NCBI RefSeq assembly: GCF_037975245.1
Contig: NC_092568.1
Location: forward strand, 31,404,501-31,468,500
Source: Apostichopus japonicus
Lineage: Eukaryota; Echinodermata; Holothuroidea; Aspidochirotida; Stichopodidae
Length of the DNA stretch: 64,000 bases
Direction: 5' to 3'
Part shown: positions 1-12,100 of the stretch, piece after piece
Position numbering within the stretch: the stretch's first letter is position 1
How the letters are laid out: every line of letters starts with the position of its first letter
Notes under the pieces: model-generated
Told to the model about the DNA's origin: nothing
Database searches by the model: none
The model's input: the letters and a program-made list of their open reading frames with translations, nothing else
Made by a program: the position numbers and the translations under genes

Positions 1-171
1 CAGTATTTGAATATTGCTGCATCTGTACAACTGCAGCATCTAATAACGTTTGTATACTTCGTAAACATTCTACTCTGGCCTCCACATTCTGCCTCTCGTG
101 TCCTTCTAACTTTCGCAGCTCTTCGTCCGAAAGACCTGTAAAGTTTACTGGTGGGACAGGGGGAGGAATAC
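1..171 (-). CDS. SYVN1: SYVN1 exon 12 (conserved C-terminal helix; cut by window edge)
   Basis: After a TTTTCCAG acceptor it reads GIPPPVPPVNFTGLSDEELR and continues through LEGHERQNVEARVECLRSIQ to LLDAAVVQMQQY. This strongly matches human SYVN1 LTPEELRALEGHERQHLEAR and the helix after it. The exon reaches base 1, so its true end is unknown. Confidence 0.94.
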
Positions 172-3100
172 CTGGAAAAGAGATTTAAAAAAATTGAAAG
201 GAATGCTTAACATCTTGAGAGGTCATATCTGTTCTGTAATACGCCTAGCCTTATGATATCACTTGCTGATTATTTATCAAAATTTATGAGGTATGGCAAG
301 CAGATTAATACAAGATATATTGAATTATGATATATTACAATCTGAAAATACCTACCTGTTACTAGGTGAAACATGAACGCTGCAATACCTACCCTACCTG
401 TTACTAGGTGAAACATGAACACTGCAATACCTACCCTACCTGTTACTTGGTGTAACATGAAGGCTGCAATACCTACCCTACCTGTTACTAGGTGAAACAT
501 GAAGGCTACAATACCTACCCTACCTGTTACTAGGTGAAACATGAACACTGCAATACCTACCCTACCTGTTACTAGTTGAAACCTAACGTTGCAATACCTA
601 CCCTACCAGTTACTAGGTGAAAAATGAACGCTGCAATACCTACCCTTCCAGTTACTAGGTGAAACATTAACACTGCAATACCTGCCCTACCTGTTACTAG
701 GTGAAACATGAATGCTGCAATACCTACCCTACCAGTTACTAAGTGAAACATGAATGCTGCAATACCTACCCTTCCAGTTACTAGGTGAAACATGAATGCT
801 GCAATACCTACCCTACCTGTTACTAGGTGAAACATGAACGCTGCAATACCTACCCCTACCAGTTACTAGGTAAAACATTAACACTGCAATACCTACCCTA
901 CCTGTTACTAGGTGAAACATGAATGCTGCAATACCTACCCTACCAGTTACTAGGTGAAACATGAATGCTGCAATCCCTACCCTTCCAGTTACTAGGTGAA
1001 ACATTAACACTGCAATACCTACCCTACCTGTTATGATATGATAAACATCATATTCTGGTATTCTAAGGCATTGCAGTCTTTGCACAGAGAGTTTACCCAC
1101 TTCCTCATATATGCATTCTGAAAACTTAGGGTTTCCTAATAGTTAGAACTTACTACTGATACACAATATCTAGGCATAATTCTCTACTTTAGCACAATAC
1201 TTGTGTACAAATACTTGTCTTCACTTCACTCACCGCAATAATCACGACAAAGTCGTAGATGCCCGAGGGACAGAATTAGTACTTTAGACATATGTGGGAG
1301 ACTTTAATGTTCATATACAAATCAGGTACTTTTGTTTGGAACAGAAAACAGCTCCTGCTACACAAATTAACAAATCTATGTTAGTACAGGTCTATAATAC
1401 CACAAAGTCTTCCTTTTCTAAATAAATAACAACATGTAAGAATAGAGGTACCCCCACTGAATATATACAAAGCCTATCATGCATCAGTGCAAACATTGGT
1501 ATAGATATTCACTGGTAAGGATTATAACCAGCAAACATGTATCTTTATGGGTGATCATGGTACCCTCATGCCATTCATGCTTCATGAGTTACTTGGGTGA
1601 ACCTGATGGTAAGTGAAATAATGGCATTGTAATGATATTTGTAACGAAATGCAAAGAGCTGCTTTCACTGTTGTAGAATTGCCAACTCCTAACTGGGTGT
1701 TTACAAAGTGAAGAGAATGACTTACCAAATGGTGGCATCATTGGAAATGGAGGAGGCATCATAAATGGTGGCATGGGAGGCATTCCAGGCATCCCAGGCA
1801 TTGCATTTGGTTGAATACCTGGTGCATGCTGCGGTGCATCTGTCGTAGTTGAAGATGGCTCTGTTGTAGTCCCTGGAGCTGAAATTAAATGATTTGCTGG
1901 TACTGAGCTTTAAAAATTAATATAACGGGGCAGGGTGGACTGATTGATAACTTTGATGGGAAACTGATTTCTTGCAGTACTTGACAGACAAGCTATGAAA
2001 GCTAGATTCAGTGACCTGAGAAGGAAATGGTTAGCTACATGCACTAAATGGACAGAGGGGTACATGTAGCTAGATTTAGTGCCCCGTACAGAAGGCAGGG
2101 AAGCTACATGCACTAAATGGACACAGGGACATAGGTAGCTAGATTTAGTGCCCCATACAGAAGGGCATGGGAAGCTACATGCACTAAATGGAAACATGTA
2201 GCTAGATTTAGTGCCCCATACAAAAGGCAGGGAAGCTACATGCACTAAATGGAAACATGTAGCTAGATTTAGTGCCCCATACAAAAGGCAAGGAAGCTAC
2301 ATGCACTAAATGGATTCAGGGGCATAGGTAGCTAGATTTAGTGCCCTGTACAGAAGGCAGGGAAGCTACATGCACTAAATGGACACAGGGACATAGGTAG
2401 CTAGATTTAGTGCCCCATACAGAAGGGCATGGGAAGCTACATGCACTAAATGGAAACATGTAGCTAGATTTAGTGCCCCATACAAAAGGCATGGAAGCTA
2501 CATGCACTAATAGGAAACATGTAGCTAGATTTAGTGCCCCATACAAAAGGCATGGGTAGCTACATTCATTAAATGGATGCAGGGGCATAGGTAGCTTGAA
2601 TTAGTGCCCCCCATACATAGCTAGATTTGGTGCATCAGACAGAAGAGTATGGGTAGCTTAATGCAGTAACCGGAAATAGGGGCATAGGTAGTTTGATTCA
2701 AGAACCAAACAGGACATGGGTTGCTACATGCAGTAACTATTTAATGGGGCATATGTAGCTAGGTTCAGTGACCACACAGAAGAGCACAGTGGCTAAATTA
2801 ATATCCAGGTAGAAACACAATGGACGGAAAAATGTTTTAACAAGAGGCGGAACATCAATTGGGTTACTATAACCTAATGATTAAAAACATAACTACGGAC
2901 ACAACATTGATGTTCCTCAGTGTACGTAACAAGCCATACAGCTGTAAGTATCTCATACACATTTGACTGCATCTTAAACCAGACAATGAACAATTGCTCA
3001 AGCATCAAACAACATCTCATAGTTCAGTTAGTTAGACTGGTCTTTATCTTTTTGACTTACAAGCAGGTGTCGTTGACGATGGGACTTCAGCAGACGGTGT

Positions 3101-6100
3101 CTGGGACTGTTGCTGGTCACTTCCAGAAGAGGAAGGTTCCTGCTGCCCTGGTGGAGGAGGAGGAGGACCTCCAGGGGGAGCATGGGGGAATCCTGCTCCT
3201 GGCTGAAAGGGTGGTAGCCAAAAAGGGTAACCTGGGAATGGCGGCATAGCTATCGATGAAGTAATTGACAGAAAACGGTGGAAAAGTCATTGAAAGTGCA
3301 GAGGAAGAAAGTCAAGGTAAGGGTGGTATTAAACATTTTGAAGATTCCAAATATCACTTGCAATGTCTCCTCACATGTACAGAAGCATTCAATTGTTTTT
3401 TTTTTATAAATGAGTCACTTTTGTAAGCTTTCTTTTCATTTGCATCTACACGCTTGTTGACCCCTGAAACTAAATCTGATCAAGACACTACCATGTTGTA
3501 ACTAAACTTCACTACCACTGACTACTACCACCCGTAACTACTGTACATGGTTTGATTTGATATCTTCCCAGTGGTCATGTTCATACATGGCAACATCAGA
3601 TCTGTAAAATTCAGTTTTCTGTCCAAGAAGGCACAACTTTAGTCATTAGGTTGCCTCATCAAAGTTATCAAAAACATACTGGCTTCAGTCCCGATTCTTA
3701 TATGCAAAGTAGATTATACAAGGTAACTCTGGTATCAAATTGTGATAGTTCTAGGTAAAAGTGTTTGTTTAGCTTTTCTCAAGATTTTAAATAAGTTTGC
3801 AACATTACAGAAACAAACTAATGGCTTCAATACCTTGTTCTTATTTGCGAAGTAGGATACCAAAGTGAAGTCTGTGGAACAAAAGGTGTGGGCTTAGTGT
3901 CATGTCTGTTTTTACAGGAAAAAGACTCTCCCCAGATTTTAAAGCATCTGTTTACAGCATTTACAAAACTAATTGATAGAAACAGTTTCTGTTCAAGTGC
4001 AATCAGCACTTAATGGTTTTTTTTACCTTTTTTATTTTTTATTTACTGGTTTTTATTTATTGGTTTTTATTTACTGGTTTATTTATTTTTTATTTACTGG
4101 TTTTATTTATTTTTTATTTACTGCTTTTTTTTATTCTATTTTATTTTATTATATTTTATTTTATTTACTGGTTATTTACTGGTTTTATTTACTATAGTGG
4201 TTTTATTTACCTTGCCCAGGCTGTGGCATGTTGTTAGCTTGTGGCTGTTGTGGTTGCTGTGGTTGCTGGGCTGGTGGCTGCTGTATCTGTCTCACAGATG
4301 CTCTCAGCACATCCATTCTGCAAGTCGGGCAAGTCTGTTGTCTCTGAAACCAAGATCTCAAGCAACTAGTATGAAAGATATGATTGCAAGGTAGTTTCTT
4401 GCAAGCTGTGTTCATGTCTTCCCTGCAGATAATGCACACATTGTCCATAGATGCGAGTTCCTCTGGTGTGGCATCTGGATATCTGGAGAGATGGGATATA
4501 AACAGCAGTATGAAACCAAAGGATCATAAAATAAAAACTAGGTTTGTGCTACTTGACCTTATATAGTTTTGCTTTATACAAAGTAGTATATGTATTGAGA
4601 AAGTGTTTGCAACCCTTCCCAACATTTCAATATGTGTTGTTGTATTAGTTGCTCTGTTGAAAGAATGCACAGACAGACATTAAAAAATTAGTGCAATCGT
4701 TCATTAGCTTGCTACAATGTCCAGATCAGAATGTAAGAAGTACTTCTTACGTACTTCATTGAAGTACGTTTAACGTACTTCATTGAAGAATATCAGTATT
4801 CTTTTCTTTAACACTGCGTCAACAAATTGGCTGAACATGTAGATACTTCTCAAATGAGATAAAGCATTGCATTCAACAAATTGGCTGAACATGTAGATAC
4901 TTCTCAAATGAGATAAAGCATTGCATTCAAAATAGCGCAAATTGTGCTGTTGTGGATCTCTTACACAATGCCTACTATAAGTAAATATTACAGGAACAGC
5001 ATTATAAACTTAAGCTCTGGCAAAACTGGTAATGACGTGACAAATTGGGGTAAGAGATACCAGCCAGAAAAGAAGAAAAAACGGGAAAATAAAGAAGCAT
5101 TTTGATGTAGCTCAGTGATTACATATCACCCTGGAATACAAGCAGCCTGAGAAAAAGAAAATCTGACTGTTCATAAAATCAAGCTGCTTCAATCTTCTCT
5201 GATATGCAACGAAAAAATAAGATAAACAGTCCTCAATGTGGAAATAAGACTTAAGTATACGCACAAAAATTATCTAGCTTATCTCAAAATGGAATGAAAA
5301 AATACATAAGGATATAAGTTGATATCAACAACCCATTAATCTTCATGAACTGTTTCACAGTCCTTGTTTACATTTGATATTTTGAAGGATCCGTACATAA
5401 CTAAATCTGAACATGCCGTTAATTTGGAATGTCGTATATGATGTATGAGGGTATGATGCATTACGCTTGTTACTTACAATGTGTTCATGTTTCTGATTGC
5501 TCTTCGAGACATGATGATATCGTTGACGGCCTTCTTAAAGGACCTTGAAGAAAGAGAGGAGGGCAATTCGTTAAGAACCAACTCGGTATAGAAATGAAAG
5601 CTACCACTTATAAATGTTTACGAGAAAACAGTGAGTCTTTCAGAGGTGTAATTGGTCGAAATGTTGTAGATCCCTGTAATGGGATGATAAAACAGTTCTC
5701 TGCTCCTTTTACCAAAATGAAATTTCATGAAGAGTTAAGCAAGAACACACTACAGCCAAGACTGCCTTGCTTGCGTGATTGCAGGTATTATAGAAATACG
5801 TCCTGAAGGTCGCATAAATTATGCATTACATGAAAACACAAACAGAAAACTGGCAAGTTTAGCCTCATTTGCACAGAAAGCACTCAATTATACCGAATTT
5901 GAAAATTATAGGTGTTTTGGCGTTAAAGCAATTTTTGAATGAATTGCTGATTTTTAACATGCCATATACAAATGCAATAACCTCACCTAGTAAAGTTTTC
6001 TTAGTTCAAATAATGCATATATGTTCTAAAATGTTTGGAACTTTGACTTTTGAATGTTGTTTGCTAGTGGTATAGACCATTGTCTATGCATAAGTGAGAA

Positions 6101-9100
6101 TATCAACACTTTTCTTAGCCTGATTTAATACTTGCGATTTTTTTTTCTATGTAGGGTTTGTAAACTTCTGCGAAAGTTTTGACCATGTGCAAAAAGTTTA
6201 CTTTCACCTACAGAATCTCTTTACAATCTTTAGTGATATCGTACTTAGTCAAAGCTTTAAATAACTTTATTCCTCTTCTTCCAACCCACACATTTTTAAC
6301 CTCCACAATTTTTCAAAATTCTCCACACTCTCTGATATTACCCATCGATGCAAAGCAATTCTGAGAAACCACAGAATGTCATATTCCATTTTTCATCTAG
6401 GCATTGCTTTGATTCAAGCAGTATCAAACAGTTGTTGATAATCTAGCTTGGAAAATGTTATCACACATACTTCATATCTGACATTCTCTCGTCAACAATT
6501 TCAGTCAAACGGAATCTAGGATTGGCATCCATCAATCGACCTTCTAATTGCAAAGTTGTTTTTACCAGTTGGTCGTAAACGGAGAATGTGCTGGAAGCAG
6601 ATATCTCAGGCAGACATTTAAACATATCAATCAATATTAGTGAGTGCGAGTCAGACCTTCCCTTCATCGTTGTCATTCTAGAACGGCTTATTTGGGTTGC
6701 CTTACGGCTGGCAGGATGAGTAATTTTATGGAAAAGAAACCACTTAGGTTGTATTAACTGTGGTTACAAGTTCTCATATGTAACTGCCATGATACACTTA
6801 ACCACTGCTAACCAGGAATGATGTATTAGGGTTTTCTTTTTCTTTCTGAAGAAATAGGATGATTGAGCAAGTAGAATGCATTAGCTTTGGGGAATATTAT
6901 CAGCCTGGAAGGTGGTTATTTTATCACGCTAGCGCCCCAGTTGAATGTGGGAGCAGCTGATTGGCTTGTAACTTACACTACCCGTCGGAATGTGATCCAA
7001 TTAACAGTTTTAGCTCATGTTGGATTGTTGACAATTTAGAAGACCAATTCAGATGGGAAACCATGGATTTTTTGGTGGATGTAAAACCCACCTTTCTTTG
7101 GTATAAACATTGAAAGTGTTATAGGGATACAACCTAAACTGATAGAAGTTGCTTTAAATGGTCTAAGACATAACAAAATTAGTTTTGTTGCTTAAGTCAC
7201 CCTTTAAATGGAAAGGCATTATTACTGCCATATCTGAATTGAAAAATTATTCACAGATCCAAGCAAATGTCGGCATTCTTTTTCCGTTGAAAAATCAACC
7301 AGCATTTAGTGTTTTTGTTTTTTTTCGACTGTAACTCAGAACTTAATATTGTTAAAACTTATTCATAGTTAAAGTTGACGAAGAATCCGTTTTAATAAGT
7401 TTTAAACTACATGAACCTTAACAGGATTTAGAATAACACTTTTCTTTGCATTTCAAAAGCCATTTGTAAGCCAATCACATGATAAGGGTAATGAATAAAC
7501 TTTCCAGGAGAATCACTTCATGAATATGGCAAAAGTAACTAATTAAACATCAGCTATGGTGTACCTGTTCTATTATGCATTGTTAATACCGATTGTCAAC
7601 CAATAACCATGACAGCCATGACCGGAGCCATTAAGTGCTCTGTTGGGCCCAGGGGACGATTCTGTCATTGAACACTCTCCTTGAAGTCGTCATTCTTCTT
7701 AGGTACATTTAGATACATAATTCTTTGTCCATATTTCCCCTGTTGTTCCCTGGCCACACTGTTTTAGACCCCTGATCCCTCTCTTGTCAGGCCTGGCCAA
7801 GATATAACATGACTTATATTCAAGAGAGACAAAGACCCATCGGGTCTGTCAAGTTAAGACAGATAATGTCCTGTTATAACACTTACCTCATAGTGAGATA
7901 CATTGGTCTTATCGCAAACAGAGGGAAGGTATGTATCTTGATCATAATGGCAACGAAAGCAGTGTAGAGGAACACTTTGATGAAACCTGTATAGAGTAAA
8001 TACAAAGAACAAAAGCAGTGTACAAATTAATGAACCACATGATTCTGAAGTTTTAGTTTGAATAGAACTGAAAATGTTTACCAGAATGACTTCAAACAGG
8101 CACATTCCTGCATCCATACCTGTACTATTATCAGTCATATACTCTTAGTGATGCTCACCATGAATATATGTGAACTTTAAGCCTTATGAAACTTAATCAG
8201 TAACAAGCCACAAGAATGTAACAAAATGTAGCAAAATGGTTTGCCATTCACTAGATCATTTATGTTTATTCCACTGTACAAATCCATTTAATTCACAGCC
8301 GACAAGAAGTCTGTACACATTCCTGTGAGCATATCAAGGCCAAGCTTAGAGTGAGATCTGATTCAGTCTAACCAATGTGCTGCACTGACATCACATCTCG
8401 ACGTAAGTCAGTTTTAGATTCAAATTTTCTAGCAGGACGGACCAACATTTCAAGCACTCTATCACGGAAACTAAAGTTCATCACACGGCAGGGCTTAGGG
8501 TGATACAAAGACAAAAAATGATATGACCAGAAAGACTAGATCCCATCTTTCACTAAAATATTCCCTTAACTAATGATATGACCTGGCTTCCCATCTGTTC
8601 TCGTTATTATCACCTTACCCATTATGAGGTCAGTATACAACATGTAGACAGCTTTGTTCTCCCAAGGATTCTCACTTTGAAGATCTATAGTGTGAAGAAC
8701 ATACTTCAAGAGGACACTGCAGATGATTGTAAACAGGATAGCATACTGAAAGAGAAGTACATATTCAGATTAATATTTCATACAAACAAACAAATATGTC
8801 AAATAATACAAACAAATAAATATACAAACAAATAAATAAATATACAAACAAATTTGTCAAATAAACAAACAAGCTAATCATTTCCGGCCTGGAAGATTGC
8901 TGTGTTACAGATTCTATATATTTTTTTTATATATTTTGACTTTCCCACCAACATTTCACCATTCTATCTTAGACTTCTTGGCAATCCAATCAAATCCAAA
9001 TGTTCACTTTAGATTCAGTTTGCCAATTTGGAGAAGGGTTCATTCACATATGTACACTTCTGATAGCTTGAGGTGGAATCCCCACAGCTCTTTGGCTGAT

Positions 9101-12100
9101 CTGAATTTGAACTAATGAACCAGGAGACTATTTATTCTTGTTTCATCCCTTACACTGTCACTGCCATTATCCACTTGGCCATAGCACTCCACTTGGCCAT
9201 ATCCACTTGGCCATAGCACTGGTAACTTTGTGTAAACCTTGACAGAAAAAGCCTTGATGCCTTCCGGTGATGACAATCATATAACTTTACTTTTAATATG
9301 TCACTAAATAAACCAAGGCTATAAAAATTATCTATGCACAGTTTTCTTTTTGCTTGAACTTTCAATGATTACCCTTACTCTGGTACTATTTGATTATTAA
9401 TATTAACTGCTGTAGTAATAGCATGCCAATGATGGTCATTAATCAACTAGGCTCTCTTCTGAAGTGCCATATCAGCTGAATTTCCCAGTCCTTCCCAGTA
9501 CTCAAATTTAGATCGTACAATCTTCTGCTTGACTGTAATTGTTATATTAGGCAATTTCTTCTTGCTTGCAATGAGATTATGACATAGTATTACTAATACG
9601 TTGTGGAGTGTAAGCTCAGTGGTTAACACTGGTGCCTTTCAATCATAAGGTCCCCGGTTCGAGTCACTCCCAGATTAATGTATGTCGTCCAGTTACAGAG
9701 TTGTTGACAATTAACAATTCATAATCATGGACGTTAAATATGAATGTGAGAGACTGACTTCGGTCAGCTTGCAGCTTTGATAAGCCAATTAGGCTTCTTC
9801 GCGAGTTCCTGCTTGCAGGAGGATCTAATATACATACATACATACAATACCCAATGGCTAGACCCTGTGCCATAATTTACAGTTTGATCTGCAATAAATG
9901 TATTTTAGGCCTACGGTACCTGTAACATTTGATTGTAAAAGAACAAAGTATCTCAAGGTAAACATAATGAAATTGTGTTTTACTTCAGAATGGTGGCTTC
10001 AAAAAAAAAAGTGGGTGAGTTCCTGGAAGTGGGTCAGGGAGGGCGCAGTGGTCAAAATTTTACCAAGTTTGGCAAGTTCTGTAGATAGGGAAAGTGGACG
10101 ATTTATGAACAATAAGTTAAGAGAGCAGATAAGTAATATCCATGAATCTTACAACAAAAAAATAATTAATTTGTGTGTCCAATTACAGGGAAAAATAAAT
10201 ATCTAATAAAACTTACTGCTGTTTTACTGTACTTGCAGTAGACAGTAAAATACTGCAGTGAAACATTCAAATCAATAAAACACTTGTCAAATTACCTCAA
10301 AGCCAAATACTAGCTGAACTGTTGCTCCTTTGGTGAGGGTACTGTGGTATGCAAAGTTCACCCAAAGGGAATCCAACGTGCCCAAGAATAAGAGTAAAGC
10401 TGTTAAGATTAAAAGATAAATATTATTTTCATTCATTCCATAACAGATGCTAAGGTGATCTGAAGAATGATGCAAACGATTTGACCAAGAGCACCTTGTT
10501 GAATCTGGTGATATAGTGGTAGGGTTCAGGGAGCATGTACACTCTAACACAGCATTTGGAATTTAGCTGGCGATAGAAACCCAAAGTTTTAGAAATTTGA
10601 CATAGAGAATAATTGGTGTGTACTGTGTAAAATTTCTAATTATTCATTAACAAAATGAAAGGATTGCTTGTAAAGAAATACTTTACAAATGTGACTCGAA
10701 TGAAGGGGCTTCTTAATCTACTATTTTACCACCAAATATCCCAGTGTCATACTCTCAGCTTAAATGGACTAACTGAACCTATTAATATACTGGTCTTTGT
10801 TTTCTTCTCTATCTTTAGAGAGAGACGAGAGAGAGGAACAAACAAAAGCACAAAAATTCATGTATGGAATGACAATTATTTTTTCTAAATTATGAGAAAT
10901 TTTATTTGCATACTACATGGTTTGTGGGATGATCCATATATTAATCAGGAATCTGGGCAAGACAAAGAAATTTTCTACTGTAGCTTTGGTTACCTACTAT
11001 ACTGTATAGCTTAAATTTATTAGATAGGACATTATATTTGCAAACGACCAATAAGAGTTTTAATTATAGTAGGAAATTTTCACCCCTGCTTTCCCTTCTC
11101 CAATGAAAACTTGGAAAGAAGCTGAAAGGCAATTTATATAATTCCAACCATTGCAATTTTTAACTGTATAAACTATAAGGAAGTCCTCCCAAGAAATACT
11201 TTTACTATAAATTCACGCAAACACAGTAAAGTCAAGCAATCACATTGATGGTCAGAGTAACTTACTCTGAAAGGACGAAGAAATATATAAGCTACCCTCA
11301 TAAACCTGTCAATTTAACCATTGGGGAGTCATGGCACAGCCTTTACGGTTGTTCCCTGATCAATGTATTCATAGCTCATGACTCTACAGTATGGACCTTT
11401 TGACAAGCTAGCAATCTTAATAGGTTTGAAGGACTTACTGAGAACTCTTAGATGGAAGAGGACACTAATAACAGGACTTCTTTCCATCTGAATGAAAAAG
11501 AAGGAAATGAGATATTTATTCTTAATTTAAGCATTACCAAATCTGTTTCCTGAACAATGTTGTATTTCCTGTATAACAGATCCTAGATAAGGCATTCCAA
11601 TAAAAATAACACTACATCCTGTTTAGAAAGACATGATGTCCGATTTTGACGTGTAAAACATCTTGTAATGTATCTCTGGCTTAGCCTAACAGCAGATGGA
11701 CAGCCCTATCCATACAGTGTAGGTATACTAAGCGGATACAAATTAATTGAATGAAACAGCTACACAGGACCACCAAAAGCATATTAGATTCCACAGATAC
11801 AGAATAGGGTTCCATGTAACAGAAAACAACATACACTTTTGTTTCATTACACTAATTTCTTCTTTTATTTTTTATTTTTATATAAATTTATACCCGTTAA
11901 TTAAAATGCACTTACATAGTCCACTCTATCTTCAGCTAACCAATGGAAACATTTTAGAAAAAGCAAAAGAGTGAACATGGCCACAAATTTGGGGCTGAAG
12001 TCATCTCTGAAGACTGTGAAAGCAAGACAGGTCTCTGTGACGGCATACCATGACCTCTCTATAAGATGCTGGGGGCAACAAAAAAAAAGGGAAAATCTAT

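Noticed and set aside
270-1100. Long minus-strand open frames with FMFHLVTGRVGIAA repeats
   Set aside because: They are translations of the 42-bp minisatellite within intron 11; the period is a multiple of three, so open frames arise automatically.
1910-2588. Minus-strand open frames rich in HLVHVASLP and WGTKSSY
   Set aside because: Translation of the intron 10 minisatellite; no start, splice or family support.
3973-4237. Plus-strand Phe/Tyr/Leu-rich frames resembling a membrane protein
   Set aside because: They come from the T-rich low-complexity tract antisense to SYVN1.
6461-6676. Minus-strand frame of 71 codons in SYVN1 intron 7 as a possible extra exon
   Set aside because: Exons 7 and 8 join in frame without it, and no synoviolin contains such a segment. 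Composition is exon-like, so it remains unexplained but unsupported.
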